From Gallibacterium genomosp. 3 (lineage in GTDB: Bacteria; Pseudomonadota; Gammaproteobacteria; Enterobacterales; Pasteurellaceae), in the NCBI RefSeq assembly GCF_001678475.1, contig NZ_JTJR01000049.1, positions 1 through 39,011 of the forward strand: DNA of 39,011 nucleotides. The letters run 5' to 3'. Positions within the stretch are counted from its first letter, which is position 1, and every line of letters starts with the position of its first letter. The notes under the pieces were generated by a model. The model was not told where the DNA came from. It ran no database searches and worked only from the letters and a program-made list of their open reading frames with translations. Below are positions 27,413 through 36,884 of the stretch, piece after piece. Made by a program: the position numbers and the translations under genes.

Positions 27413-28891
27413 ATGGCTAACTATTTCAACACATTAAACTTACGCCAAAAACTTGATCAATTAGGTCGCTGTCGTTTCATGGATCGCAGCGAGTTTGCAG
27501 ATGAAGCTAACTTTTTAAAAGGTAAAAAAGTCGTTATCGTTGGTTGCGGTGCACAAGGTTTAAACCAAGGATTAAATATGCGTGACTCAGGCTTAGATGT
27601 GAGCTATGCGTTACGTAAAGAAGCGATCGCTGAAAAACGAGCTTCTTTCCAACGTGCATCTGAAAATGGTTTTGTTGTAGGTAGCTATGAAGAACTTATT
27701 CCTCAAGCAGATTTAGTAATTAACCTTACTCCAGATAAACAACATAGCAGCGTTGTTAAAGCAGTAATGCCATTAATGAAACAAGGCGCTGCATTAGGTT
27801 ATTCTCACGGTTTAAATATCGTTGAAGTAGGTGAACAAATTCGTCCAGATATTACGGTAGTTATGGTTGCTCCGAAATGTCCAGGTACTGAAGTTCGTGA
27901 AGAATATAAACGTGGTTTTGGTGTGCCAACTTTAATTGCTGTTCACCCTGAAAACGATCCGAAAGGTGAAGGTATGGCAATTGCTAAAGCGTGGGCAGCT
28001 GCAACTGGTGGTCACCGTGCTGGTGTACTTGAATCCTCTTTTGTTGCAGAAGTGAAATCTGACCTAATGGGGGAACAAACCATTCTTTGCGGTATGTTAC
28101 AAGCGGGCTCATTGATTTGTTACGATAAATTAGTTGCTGATGGTAAAGACCCGGCTTATGCTGCACAATTAGTTCAATATGGTTGGGAAACCATTACTGA
28201 AGCATTGAAATTAGGTGGTATTACCTTAATGATGGATCGCCTTTCTAATAGTGCTAAATTACGTGCTTTTGAGCTTTCTGAACAGATCAAAGCAATGTTA
28301 ACTACCTTATTCCAAAAACATATGGATGACATCATTAGTGGTGAATTCTCTGCAACCATGATGGCTGACTGGGCAAATGGAGATAAAAATCTACTTACAT
28401 GGCGTGAAGAAACAGGTAAGAGTGCATTTGAAAACGCTCCTAAATATGAAGGCAAAATTAAAGAACAAGAATACTTTGATAATGGTGTATTAATGATTGC
28501 GATGGTGAAAGCCGGGGTAGAACTAGCCTTCGATACTATGGTTTCTAGCGGTATTATTGAAGAATCTGCTTATTATGAATCACTACATGAATTACCATTA
28601 ATCGCAAATACTATTGCACGTAAACGTCTTTATGAAATGAATGTGGTAATTTCTGATACCGCAGAATATGGTAACTACTTATTCGCAAATGTAGCAACAC
28701 CAATTATGCGTGAAAAACTTGTTCCGCAATTACAAAAAGGTGACTTAGGCGAAGCTACACCAACCGTAGAAATTGATAACATTACATTACGTGATGTCAA
28801 CGATGCAATCCGCAATCACCCGATTGAAAAAGTAGGTCAAAAACTCCGTGGTTATATGAAGGATATGAAACGTATCGTGGTTGTTGGTTAA
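27413..28891 (+). CDS. ilvC: Ketol-acid reductoisomerase IlvC (class II)
   Basis: Second common step of valine and isoleucine synthesis (also needed for leucine), converting acetolactate and acetohydroxybutyrate with NADPH and Mg. From the ATG at 27413 the protein has 492 residues, matching the long class II enzyme of E. coli (491), and begins [20 protein letters not shown]. The Rossmann motif is [21 protein letters not shown]; metal-binding acidic residues lie in the duplicated helical knotted domains (for example [15 protein letters not shown]). GGAG lies 8 bases before the start; the frame is open a further 61 codons upstream into ilvY but that part is the operator region. Confidence 0.97.
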   Translation: MANYFNTLNLRQKLDQLGRCRFMDRSEFADEANFLKGKKVVIVGCGAQGLNQGLNMRDSGLDVSYALRKEAIAEKRASFQRASENGFVVGSYEELIPQADLVINLTPDKQHSSVVKAVMPLMKQGAALGYSHGLNIVEVGEQIRPDITVVMVAPKCPGTEVREEYKRGFGVPTLIAVHPENDPKGEGMAIAKAWAAATGGHRAGVLESSFVAEVKSDLMGEQTILCGMLQAGSLICYDKLVADGKDPAYAAQLVQYGWETITEALKLGGITLMMDRLSNSAKLRAFELSEQIKAMLTTLFQKHMDDIISGEFSATMMADWANGDKNLLTWREETGKSAFENAPKYEGKIKEQEYFDNGVLMIAMVKAGVELAFDTMVSSGIIEESAYYESLHELPLIANTIARKRLYEMNVVISDTAEYGNYLFANVATPIMREKLVPQLQKGDLGEATPTVEIDNITLRDVNDAIRNHPIEKVGQKLRGYMKDMKRIVVVG

Positions 28892-28917
28892 GAATAAGAC
28901 TTAAATTTACTAAATTT

Positions 28918-28951
28918 AACCCTATGTAGATTATTCAATTTACATAGGGTT
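28918..28951. terminator. Bidirectional terminator between ilvC and recC
   Basis: Perfect 11-base arms AACCCTATGTA (28918-28928) and TACATAGGGTT (28941-28951) with a 12-base loop, between two convergent genes. The rightward side is followed by TCTTATTTA. Confidence 0.8.
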
Positions 28952-28957
28952 TCTTAT

Positions 28958-31900
28958 TTATTCTGCTTTTATATGATTGAGCATCATCTCAAACCAATTT
29001 AAAAATCCACTTTTAATGTCTTGATAGTCTAATGTTGCTGTTTGGAGTAAAATCCGTTGCCAATATTGGTATTGTTTATTTTCTGGCTTAATTTGATTTA
29101 ATTTGAGTAGCAAAGTATCCATATCATTTTCTTCTTCACTAAAGAATTTAATAAATTCATCTAAGTCATAAGTAGGAATCAAACACATCTCATCTTGTGC
29201 CATTAAATAGTCTTGGATATAAACTTCCATTTGTGCAAAGGCTTGCTCATAATTAAATGGATCAAAATTCAGTTTAGTGACTGTGCCCGCATCTAAGCCA
29301 AAAAATTGTGAACTTTGTGCTTGACCAACAATCTGTAACAACAGGTGATTAATCCATAATTTAATCTGTTCCTGTTCTCGAATTTTACCTACACGCCAAC
29401 CAATAAATTGATCTTGATAGAGTGAATCAATTTGTCCTTGTAACATTACGCTTTGCTGGCTAAATGAAAATGGTAGTGCAATTTTTAAAGATTCTGCTTC
29501 TGTAATACGATACTGCTCTATTTCATCCCATAGCGCACTGCAATTTTGTTCTAACTCTGCTTGTGATAAAAACGTGAAACCAGCTCGTGGTAAGAGCCCT
29601 TCACATTTCGCTTTCTCAAATTCAGCTTGCCAATTACTCTTCTCTTGTTGCAACAATCGATCTTTAAGTTGATATTGTGCCAAACCATTCAACGCAAAGA
29701 CTTCACTTTCCATCAATGTGTCATCTTGTTGTTGCAGAAAAACGCCTAATCGCTGCTCAAAAAAGTAACGTTGTGGTGCTACTAGGAAACGAATTAGGTC
29801 GTCTAGCTCAATAATTTGTGTTTGTTCCTCTTCTTGTAATGGTGATATAGGTTGTACAAACGGAACCATTCTCTGCTCATGTATTTGAGCCATAGCCACG
29901 TCTGCCCATTCTTGTGCATAAGAAAAGTGAGGTTCAATAAAATTAGTTGGACTAAAAATAGTTGCTGGGTAGGTAAACTTAAGCTGATTAATCACTTCTG
30001 GATCAGAAAGATTCTCGCTCAGATAATCAATTAGTTGATTCACTAACACGGAAGGCTCATATTCTGTATTATCAATAATAGAATAACCTACATAGCTAAT
30101 ATATAACCTTTCTCTTGCTGACAAGAGCGCTTCAAGAAAGAGATAACTATCATCTTCTCGGCGAACACGATCCCCTTTTTGTAACTGGTATTGCATGATG
30201 TCAAAGCTATTGGTTGTTAGTTGTCGAGGGAAATCCCCTTCATTCATACCTAATAAGCAAATCACTTTAAATGGAATCGCACGCATCGGTAATAAGGTAC
30301 AGAAATTCAACTGCCCCATCAGAAAATGCACACTATTATCTTGCTCGTTTAATTTTGCTTGTAGCAACTGACTAATAATTTCGGCATCAAGTGCTCCACT
30401 ATATTGGCTTTCGGTAGCAGTATCTAATACTTGCTGTGTCACTTGCTTCAATAAAGCAATCGTTGCACTGTTTGCTGTTGTATCAAAAAAGGTATCAATA
30501 CAATACAAAATCGTTGTGCGCCATATTTCAATAGCACACGTTTGCTGCAATAGTTGGTACCATATCTGCAACGCTTCAATAAACTGAGCTAATTTTCCAG
30601 CAATTTTTCCTTGCAATCCCTCACTATAATCAAAGCCAACTATATCTTGCCAAACACCAGCTTCATTTTTTAAGGCATAACCGAGCAGCATCCTTTCAAC
30701 GCCGTTTTGCCATGCATTATAATTTGGTACATCTTGGTCTTGATATTTCTCTAAACCAAAACGAATACCCGACTGCACAACCCACTCACGAATTTGTTGT
30801 AACTCCTCAGCATCAATCGCAAAACGTTGCCGTACACAGTCCACATCTAATAATGCTAATACTGATTCTACTGAGAATAACGATTCTTTCAGTTTAAAAA
30901 ACTGTAAGAAAGCAGCAATTACAACATCACTTTCCGTCACTTTGCGATCAGAAATTGCAAATGGAATATGGCGATTATCCACAGAATTATATTGGGAAAA
31001 TACGGCTTGAATATAAGGTGTATAGCGATCAATATCCGCCACCATTACCACAATATCTTTTGGTGTTAATGTCGGATCTTCAGCAAACATTGCTAATAAA
31101 TTATCGTGTAACACCTCTACTTCACGCATTGGGCTATAACAGGCGTGGAAACTGAGTGAATGATCACCAGCTTGATAAACTAATGGCTGATCTTGCAGAT
31201 CTAATTCAAGAATATGCTTTTGAATTTGCTGCAATAATCCTTGTTTTTCAGGCGTTACATATAATTCTATTTCTTGTGGCTCTGCTTGCGTTAGTGAATA
31301 TAAAAAATCTCGTCCTAATTTTCCCCATGCAGCTAATAACGGATGACCAACCGATAAGGATTCATCATAAACTGTCTTGATCACAGGTGATTGGGTTAGC
31401 TGTTTTAGTTTTAATTTTTCAAGATAGCGATGATCAACAATATCCCCCCAATAATAACGACTAGGGCTATTAAAAAAGAGATGAACATCCAGATGGTCAC
31501 TTAATGCTTCCAATAATGTCAAAAACATTGGTGGTAAAGCTGAAATACCAAAAATACAAATTCGCTTCGGCAAATATTTCGGTTTATATCCTTGTGCTAA
31601 CAAATTCAGATAATGCTGATATAAATTTGCACGATGCCAAACCGCTTCTCCTTGATTATTGCTCGTAATATCCTCAATTAATTTACGCCATAAAATTGCC
31701 TGCCAAGTAAAATCAGACAAGATCGTTGGCAAAATTGATTGGTAGCGGGTGGAAATCTGTTGTGTAAGAGATTGTTTAACTTGTTCAAACTCACCAGCCT
31801 CCCACTGATTAATCCAATCTGGTCGATAGACTAAATATTGGTCAAACAGATCGGCAATTTTTTCTGCTAATTGGAATAACTTTAACTGTGTAAACTCTTG

Positions 31901-32248
31901 TCCTAGATAATTCTGTAAACTTTTAAACTCAGATAATGACAACAACTCAGGAATAATCCGCATTAAACGCCAAACTAATGCTTCTTTACGGAATAAATTT
32001 TTTTCACCCGCAGCAGGAATACTCTCTTTGTATAATTGCCAAATAAAAGTTGAGGGCATCGGAAATGAAAAATTAGCAGCAATGCCAAAGTGATCCGCTA
32101 ACTGAATTTGTAACCATTGTGCCATTCCTGGACTTTGTACCAAAATAATCTCACTAGAAAAGGGATCATCTAATGGTTGTACCTCTAATAAGCGAATTAA
32201 AAGCTGCTTTTGATATTCCAATTGATTAGCGTAATACACCGTAAACAT
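28958..32248 (-). CDS. recC: Exodeoxyribonuclease V gamma subunit RecC
   Basis: Subunit of the RecBCD helicase-nuclease that repairs double-strand breaks and recognises Chi. The 1096-residue protein begins MFTVYYANQLEYQKQLL and has RecC-type blocks such as LVQSPGMAQWLQIQLADHFGIAANFSFPMPSTFIW and the GDFPRQLTTNSFDIM region. RecC has a dead helicase fold and a dead nuclease fold, so no Walker A is expected and none is seen. Length is close to E. coli RecC (1122). No recB or recD is in the window. GGAAGA precedes the start. Confidence 0.95.
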   Translation of the reverse strand: MFTVYYANQLEYQKQLLIRLLEVQPLDDPFSSEIILVQSPGMAQWLQIQLADHFGIAANFSFPMPSTFIWQLYKESIPAAGEKNLFRKEALVWRLMRIIPELLSLSEFKSLQNYLGQEFTQLKLFQLAEKIADLFDQYLVYRPDWINQWEAGEFEQVKQSLTQQISTRYQSILPTILSDFTWQAILWRKLIEDITSNNQGEAVWHRANLYQHYLNLLAQGYKPKYLPKRICIFGISALPPMFLTLLEALSDHLDVHLFFNSPSRYYWGDIVDHRYLEKLKLKQLTQSPVIKTVYDESLSVGHPLLAAWGKLGRDFLYSLTQAEPQEIELYVTPEKQGLLQQIQKHILELDLQDQPLVYQAGDHSLSFHACYSPMREVEVLHDNLLAMFAEDPTLTPKDIVVMVADIDRYTPYIQAVFSQYNSVDNRHIPFAISDRKVTESDVVIAAFLQFFKLKESLFSVESVLALLDVDCVRQRFAIDAEELQQIREWVVQSGIRFGLEKYQDQDVPNYNAWQNGVERMLLGYALKNEAGVWQDIVGFDYSEGLQGKIAGKLAQFIEALQIWYQLLQQTCAIEIWRTTILYCIDTFFDTTANSATIALLKQVTQQVLDTATESQYSGALDAEIISQLLQAKLNEQDNSVHFLMGQLNFCTLLPMRAIPFKVICLLGMNEGDFPRQLTTNSFDIMQYQLQKGDRVRREDDSYLFLEALLSARERLYISYVGYSIIDNTEYEPSVLVNQLIDYLSENLSDPEVINQLKFTYPATIFSPTNFIEPHFSYAQEWADVAMAQIHEQRMVPFVQPISPLQEEEQTQIIELDDLIRFLVAPQRYFFEQRLGVFLQQQDDTLMESEVFALNGLAQYQLKDRLLQQEKSNWQAEFEKAKCEGLLPRAGFTFLSQAELEQNCSALWDEIEQYRITEAESLKIALPFSFSQQSVMLQGQIDSLYQDQFIGWRVGKIREQEQIKLWINHLLLQIVGQAQSSQFFGLDAGTVTKLNFDPFNYEQAFAQMEVYIQDYLMAQDEMCLIPTYDLDEFIKFFSEEENDMDTLLLKLNQIKPENKQYQYWQRILLQTATLDYQDIKSGFLNWFEMMLNHIKAE

Positions 32249-32312
32249 TTTTCTTCCAACCTCACCAATACTGTCGCTACCATTGTAAACGAATCTCTAT
32301 TCAATCGGTAAC

Positions 32313-32337
32313 AAAAAAGGGAGCTAAACGCTCCCTT
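32313..32337 (-). terminator. Terminator of the efe iron-uptake operon
   Basis: On the minus strand AAGGGAGC and GCTCCCTT (8 bases) with a 5-base loop are followed by TTTTTT counting the end of the arm. It lies 17 bases after the efeU stop and before recC. Confidence 0.92.
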
Positions 32338-32353
32338 AAAACTCTTATCTAAC

Positions 32354-34087
32354 CTATGCCGTTGCAGGTTCATGATGTTGTAACCATTTTTGTAATAACA
32401 AAATTAAACCAACATAAATCACTTGTGCTACGACTGTTTCAACGGTGGCATAGAAACCTAACCATTCAATATTTGGTAATAGATCTACAATCGTTGTCGG
32501 CAAAATCTTAGTGAGCTGTAATGCATGCACACTTACGCCTAAAATCTTGAAGCCTAACACATACAATACCCAAGTTAAGATTTTAAACATTGTTGGTACA
32601 GGCAATTTGACCGAGCTTTTTAAAATAATCACCGCAAGAATTGCCAAAATCACAATCGCGATACCTACTCCTAAAGCGAATGATTCTGTACTAATATTCG
32701 GCAAAATTCCTACATAAAATAGAATAGTTTCTGCCCCTTCACGAAATACTGAAAGGAAACTTAACCCAAATAAAGAAACAAAACTTCCGGTGGTTAATGC
32801 TTTGCCCATATGTTTCTTAATATAAGCCTGCCATGCTTTTAGTGAAGATTTACTATGTAACCAAGCACCTATAGTTAAAATCATTAATACAGCAACGATA
32901 CCTACGCCACCTTCAATAATTTCCCGATTTGTACCTGAACTTGCTGTTGGGAATAAACGTTGTAAAACAAATGCCGCCACAATACTTAATAATATTCCAG
33001 CAATAACTCCACCATTTACCCACTTATAGCCTTGAGGACGATTAGCTACACGTAACGCACTCACTAATGCCATCACAACTAACAATGCTTCTAAACCTTC
33101 ACGCAGTAAAATTAACATTGCATCTATCGCAGTATAACTTGCAGCAGGATTAATTAACGCTAATTGATCGATCAGCTGTTGTAAATTGGCTTGATATTTA
33201 GGTTCTTGACCTTTTGCCAAAATAACAGGAATTTCACTTTCTACCCGTGTATAGAGCGAACCATCTCGAGTGCTGACATCACCTTCGATTATTGGCCAAA
33301 TCTCAATAAATGTCGTCAGTTTTTCTTGTGCTGTTACATTGTCCTGTTGTTGAAATGCTTGTAAGCCCTCTTTTAATAATGCAACCCCATCACTTAACTG
33401 ATAATTTCCCGCTACATTTTCTGTTTTCTTACCCGATAAGAAATCTGTAAATTGTGTCGCAATTTTTTGTGTATTTTGCTCTACGCGTTGATAATCTAAT
33501 GGTTCAGTTTCAATCGCTACCCGCAGTAACGCTAAAGCGGTTTCTATCTTGCCATAATAGTTCATATCAACATCACGAACTAGACGTTCATTTTTCACCC
33601 AAATGCCATTAAATAAGCGATATTGTTGCTGTAAAACATGACTATCTGGTTGCCTCTTATTCTCTGCTACCACTTTTTGCCAATGCTCAAATGCGGGAAC
33701 AATCCGTTTCTTAAATAGTTTTTTTTGCTGTTCAATATCTAATGGATGTTGTTCCTTATCAAAGGCAAGTAAGGCAGAAGATAAAGCGTTTAATTCCGAT
33801 AAATCAGCCGTATCTAATGCTTTAGTCAACTGTTCCAATACAATTTTGCCCGCTGGCGAAGTATGTTCTGGAATAGCAATAAATTGTTGTTGGATTTCTT
33901 CAATCTCTTTTTTTGCTTGTTCTGGATTATTCTCTTTAACAGCACTCATTGCATCAGATAATTGGATAAAAAGCGGACTTAAATTAAATTTTGTTTCCGC
34001 CATTGTTACTGTTGCTAGGCATAACAACAGTAAACAGATAAATCCATGCAATAAAAATTTATAAGCAGAGAAGCCCCTAAATTCCAT
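32354..34087 (-). CDS. efeU: FTR1-family iron permease EfeU with long periplasmic N-terminal domain
   Basis: Inner membrane iron transporter. The 577-residue protein has a signal-like N-terminal hydrophobic segment (about 10-30), a helical extracytoplasmic region to about residue 315, then seven or so membrane segments with both FTR1 iron-binding motifs: REGLE at 329-333 and REGAE at 449-453. E. coli EfeU lacks the long N-terminal region; FTR1 proteins of the Bacillus YwbL type have one. The start lies one base after the efeB stop, and its ribosome binding site (GGAGC) is inside efeB, so translation is coupled. Last gene of efeO-efeB-efeU. Confidence 0.9.
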   Translation of the reverse strand: MEFRGFSAYKFLLHGFICLLLLCLATVTMAETKFNLSPLFIQLSDAMSAVKENNPEQAKKEIEEIQQQFIAIPEHTSPAGKIVLEQLTKALDTADLSELNALSSALLAFDKEQHPLDIEQQKKLFKKRIVPAFEHWQKVVAENKRQPDSHVLQQQYRLFNGIWVKNERLVRDVDMNYYGKIETALALLRVAIETEPLDYQRVEQNTQKIATQFTDFLSGKKTENVAGNYQLSDGVALLKEGLQAFQQQDNVTAQEKLTTFIEIWPIIEGDVSTRDGSLYTRVESEIPVILAKGQEPKYQANLQQLIDQLALINPAASYTAIDAMLILLREGLEALLVVMALVSALRVANRPQGYKWVNGGVIAGILLSIVAAFVLQRLFPTASSGTNREIIEGGVGIVAVLMILTIGAWLHSKSSLKAWQAYIKKHMGKALTTGSFVSLFGLSFLSVFREGAETILFYVGILPNISTESFALGVGIAIVILAILAVIILKSSVKLPVPTMFKILTWVLYVLGFKILGVSVHALQLTKILPTTIVDLLPNIEWLGFYATVETVVAQVIYVGLILLLQKWLQHHEPATA

Positions 34088-34088
34088 C

Positions 34089-35330
34089 TTATGCTCCTAA
34101 TAATCCTTGACCAATAAACTCGCCCTCTTTTACCCCAGGGAAACACGCAAATAGGCCACTACCAATATGCGTAATATATTCATTCATACGATCCACATTA
34201 CCTAGTGCATTTTGGATTGTAATAAATTGATCTGGATCCTTTTGATAACAAATAAACAGTAAACCGCTTTCAAATTGTCCTGTACGTGCATTAATACCAT
34301 CTGAATAAGAATAAGCACGACGCAAAATCTGTTTGCCAGTTTTATGCGCTAAAGCAGAATGAGAGTCTTCTGGGATCATTGGTTTACCGTGATGATTCTT
34401 TTTCTCTAAATCTAACGGAGCAAATTCATCATGTTCCCCAATCGGCGCACCCGTAGTGCGATGACGTCCAAAAGTACGTTCTTGTTCTTTATAGCTTGTT
34501 CTATCCCAAGTTTCTAAATGCATCACAATTTTACGCACTACCATATAACTACCGCCTTTCAACCAATCAGGTTGATCCACCCATACTTGACCAGCAGTAT
34601 CCTTCAATGTATTAGCATTCGCTGTACCATCTTTGAAGCCAAATAAATTGCGTGGCGTATCAGTCGGTTTATCCGCAGAAATAAAGCCAGATTGGCTCCA
34701 TTTCATTGTCACATTAGATCGAGCAACTCGAACAAGTTGGCGTACGGCGTGAAATGCAACTTGTGCATCATTCGCACAGGATTGAATACAGATATCACCG
34801 CCACTAAATTCTGGTCTTAATTGATCTCGTGGAAACAGTGGTAAATCTTTAAATGCAGAGGGCGCTTTCTCTTGTAAACCAAGTTTAGTTAAAAATGAAG
34901 GCGATACACCAAAAGTTAAGGTTAAGCCGTAAGCAGATAAATCATCTGCTTCCCCAGTATCAACTGGTGGCACAAAATGATTTTTAGAATATTCTTTAAC
35001 ATTATTTCCTTGCGTTAAACGTTCCGCATAACGAGTCCATGTTTTAAAGACTTCTCTAATTTCATGCAAATTATCAGTAGCAAGATCTAATACTAGAAAA
35101 TAAACATATGTTTGTTGTGGCGTTAAAATACCTTGTTGGTGTTCACCATAAAATGGATAAGTAATATCTGAAAGACAGTGTTTATCGATAGGTTTATTGG
35201 CTTCTGCTGCAGTTGTAGTTTGGGTTGTTAAAGTCAATCCAGCGACGCTACCACCTAACATTACACCTGTCTTTTTCAAAAATTGGCGGCGCTCATTATT
35301 CATAACTGTTTTTTCTTCAATATGTTTCAT
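34089..35330 (-). CDS. efeB: Periplasmic DyP-type haem peroxidase EfeB
   Basis: Tat-exported haem peroxidase of the EfeUOB iron system. It has a twin-arginine signal (NNERRQFLKKTGVMLGGSVAG), the DyP motif GFKDGTAN, and the later FGRHRTTGAPIGEHDEFAPLD block. I give the ATG at 35330 (413 residues), preceded by GGGGA about 9 bases upstream; an alternative ATG at 35303, closer to the RR motif, is also possible. The GTG at 35360 is unlikely. EfeB is proposed to help oxidise or release iron for EfeU. It is followed by efeU with a 1-base gap. Confidence 0.92.
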   Translation of the reverse strand: MKHIEEKTVMNNERRQFLKKTGVMLGGSVAGLTLTTQTTTAAEANKPIDKHCLSDITYPFYGEHQQGILTPQQTYVYFLVLDLATDNLHEIREVFKTWTRYAERLTQGNNVKEYSKNHFVPPVDTGEADDLSAYGLTLTFGVSPSFLTKLGLQEKAPSAFKDLPLFPRDQLRPEFSGGDICIQSCANDAQVAFHAVRQLVRVARSNVTMKWSQSGFISADKPTDTPRNLFGFKDGTANANTLKDTAGQVWVDQPDWLKGGSYMVVRKIVMHLETWDRTSYKEQERTFGRHRTTGAPIGEHDEFAPLDLEKKNHHGKPMIPEDSHSALAHKTGKQILRRAYSYSDGINARTGQFESGLLFICYQKDPDQFITIQNALGNVDRMNEYITHIGSGLFACFPGVKEGEFIGQGLLGA

Positions 35331-35346
35331 CTTTATATATCCCCAA

Positions 35347-35380
35347 AAAGGAAAAACCACTGTTCCTAAAAACAGTGGTT
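35347..35380 (-). terminator. Terminator-like hairpin between efeO and efeB
   Basis: On the minus strand AACCACTGTT and AACAGTGGTT (10 bases; 35371-35380 and 35355-35364) with a 6-base loop are followed by TTTTTCCTTTTT. It sits right before the efeB ribosome binding site and should make efeO mRNA more abundant than efeB-efeU, or act as an attenuator. Confidence 0.82.
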
Positions 35381-35404
35381 AATAATCTAAAATAAATATA
35401 TTCT

Positions 35405-36223
35405 TTAATTTGTTTCATCAAGAATAACACCCATTTGTGCAAGCGGTTCACCTAATTTATTAACGGCTTCACCTAACACTCGAGTATCTTCTTTTGAAAG
35501 ATCAGTATATGGTTTATAGTCATGTTTACCGACTTTGTATTTATCTAATAGGCTATTTACATTGCTAAATTGTTTATCTAATTCTTTCACTAACTTAGCA
35601 TCTTTCTTTTCGAGTTTTGGTTTAAGGATTTGATAAATCTTTTCTGCACCTTCGACATTAGCTTTGAAGTCATAAAGGTCTGTACGAGAGAAAATTTCTT
35701 CTTCTCCTGTAATTTTGCTAGTAGAAACTTCATTCAATAAATCAACTGCACCTTGCACCATCAAATCGCCTGTTACTTCAACTGTTGGTACTTTTGCACG
35801 TAACTCTTTCACATCATTTAATAATTGATCGGCAATCTGTTCTGTACCTTTTGTTGTATTTTCTGTCCAAAGAATTTTTTCGATTTTATGGAAACCTGAC
35901 CAAATTTGATCTTTTTCTAAATCAGCTTCACGAGCATCAATACGAGGATCTAAATCACCAAAACTTTCTGCAATTGGCTCTGAACGTTCATAATACATTC
36001 TGATCAACGGATAAGCTTTCTTCGCTTCTTCTAATTTTCCAGCTTTTAAATCAGCAACAAATTGTGTAGTACCTTTCACAAGTTCATCAATTTGTTCAAC
36101 AACAAATGCTTGATATTGTTTAGTTTCTTTAGATAAATCAACTGGAGCTGCAAGAAGAGTATTTGAGAAAAGGACGGTTGACGAAATGATTGTTGCTAAT
36201 GCAACTTTTTTTAAACTAGACAT
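35405..36223 (-). CDS. efeO: Periplasmic imelysin-type (M75) iron-uptake protein, short EfeO/EfeM
   Basis: Periplasmic component of the Efe iron transporter. The 272-residue protein has a signal peptide (cleavage likely after LLAA, about residue 26) and then an M75/imelysin helical domain with the metal-binding HXXE motif as His112-Glu115 in GFHKIEKILW. E. coli EfeO (375) carries an extra N-terminal cupredoxin domain that is missing here, so this is the short EfeM-like type. First gene of the leftward operon; expression under iron limitation is likely from the system, but only a weak Fur-like match is visible upstream. Confidence 0.9.
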   Translation of the reverse strand: MSSLKKVALATIISSTVLFSNTLLAAPVDLSKETKQYQAFVVEQIDELVKGTTQFVADLKAGKLEEAKKAYPLIRMYYERSEPIAESFGDLDPRIDAREADLEKDQIWSGFHKIEKILWTENTTKGTEQIADQLLNDVKELRAKVPTVEVTGDLMVQGAVDLLNEVSTSKITGEEEIFSRTDLYDFKANVEGAEKIYQILKPKLEKKDAKLVKELDKQFSNVNSLLDKYKVGKHDYKPYTDLSKEDTRVLGEAVNKLGEPLAQMGVILDETN

Positions 36224-36276
36224 AAATTACCCCGTATGGAATATAAATGAAAATTAATCGCATATCGGTTACGTAA

Positions 36277-36304
36277 GTTATGGCAAATAAGAATTAATGT
36301 CAAT
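36277..36304 (-). promoter_or_regulatory. Candidate efeO promoter with weak Fur-box overlap
   Basis: On the minus strand a perfect TTGACA (36298-36303) and an extended -10 TGCCATAAC (CATAAC at 36277-36282) are 15 bases apart. The 19 bases at 36286-36304 match the Fur consensus at only about 10 positions. The promoter is plausible; Fur control is a guess from the gene function. Confidence 0.4.
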
Positions 36305-36413
36305 ATTATTTAATAAAAAAATAGTAAATAGTAATAAATACTATATTGTTATAGCTATAATTAAATCTAAGGATAATAAAAGGAATTTTAGAAAGTCTAG
36401 ATAAGTAGTAAAA

Positions 36414-36490
36414 TGGCGCATCCGAGAGGATTCGAACCTCTGACCGCTCGGTTCGTAGCCGAGTACTCTATCCAGCTGAGCTACGGATGC
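36414..36490 (-). tRNA. tRNA-Arg (anticodon ACG), copy 2
   Basis: Seventy-seven bases including an encoded CCA. Minus-strand sequence starts GCATCCGTAGCTCAGCTGG; the acceptor arms GCATCCG and CGGATGC pair, the anticodon loop is CTACGAA with ACG, and the T loop is TTCGAAT. Nearly the same as E. coli tRNA-Arg(ACG), which reads CGN codons after conversion of A34 to inosine. The third tRNA of a leftward operon. Confidence 0.97.
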
Positions 36491-36554
36491 GCTGATAAGA
36501 TAATTTTTACCATATAACATTTATTCTTTAATTTACTCTAGAGTAGCAAGTAAA

Positions 36555-36631
36555 TGGCGCATCCGAGAGGATTCGAACCTCTGACCGCTCGGTTCGTAGC
36601 CGAGTACTCTATCCAGCTGAGCTACGGATGC
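36555..36631 (-). tRNA. tRNA-Arg (anticodon ACG), copy 1
   Basis: Identical over all 77 bases to the copy at 36414-36490, with encoded CCA. The two copies are separated by 64 bases of unrelated AT-rich spacer, which suggests an older tandem duplication or gene conversion keeping the tRNAs the same. Confidence 0.97.
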
Positions 36632-36641
36632 GTCGAATAAA

Positions 36642-36734
36642 TGGCGGTGAGAGAGGGATTCGAACCCTCGATAGAGTTTTAAGCCCTATGCACCCTTAGC
36701 AGGGGTGTGCCTTCAGCCTCTCGGCCATCTCACC
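36642..36734 (-). tRNA. tRNA-Ser (anticodon GCT)
   Basis: Ninety-three bases including CCA, with a long variable arm as in class II tRNAs. Minus-strand sequence starts GGTGAGATGGCCGAGAGGC, the anticodon loop is CTGCTAA with GCT, and the T arm ends in CTCTCACC pairing to the 5' end. Close to E. coli tRNA-Ser(GCT), which reads AGC/AGU. First tRNA after the promoter. Confidence 0.97.
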
Positions 36735-36752
36735 TCGTTCGGTTGAGACGCT

Positions 36753-36780
36753 ATAATATGGATTTTAGAGAATAAGTCAA
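36753..36780 (-). promoter_or_regulatory. Promoter of the tRNA operon
   Basis: On the minus strand TTGACT (36775-36780), a 16-base spacer and TATTAT (36753-36758), followed by AGCG, place a start just before tRNA-Ser. A strong stable-RNA-like promoter. Confidence 0.85.
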
Positions 36781-36884
36781 CGCTTTTTTATGAAAAAAAC
36801 GGTTTTTACGCTCGATTGAATGGATTATCATCAAAATACTTAATTTATAACCAACTCACGCTTATTTCCTCGAACATAACCACT

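Noticed and set aside
36286-36304. A Fur box before efeO as a firm call
   Set aside because: Only about 10 of 19 positions match; kept only as a weak note with the promoter.
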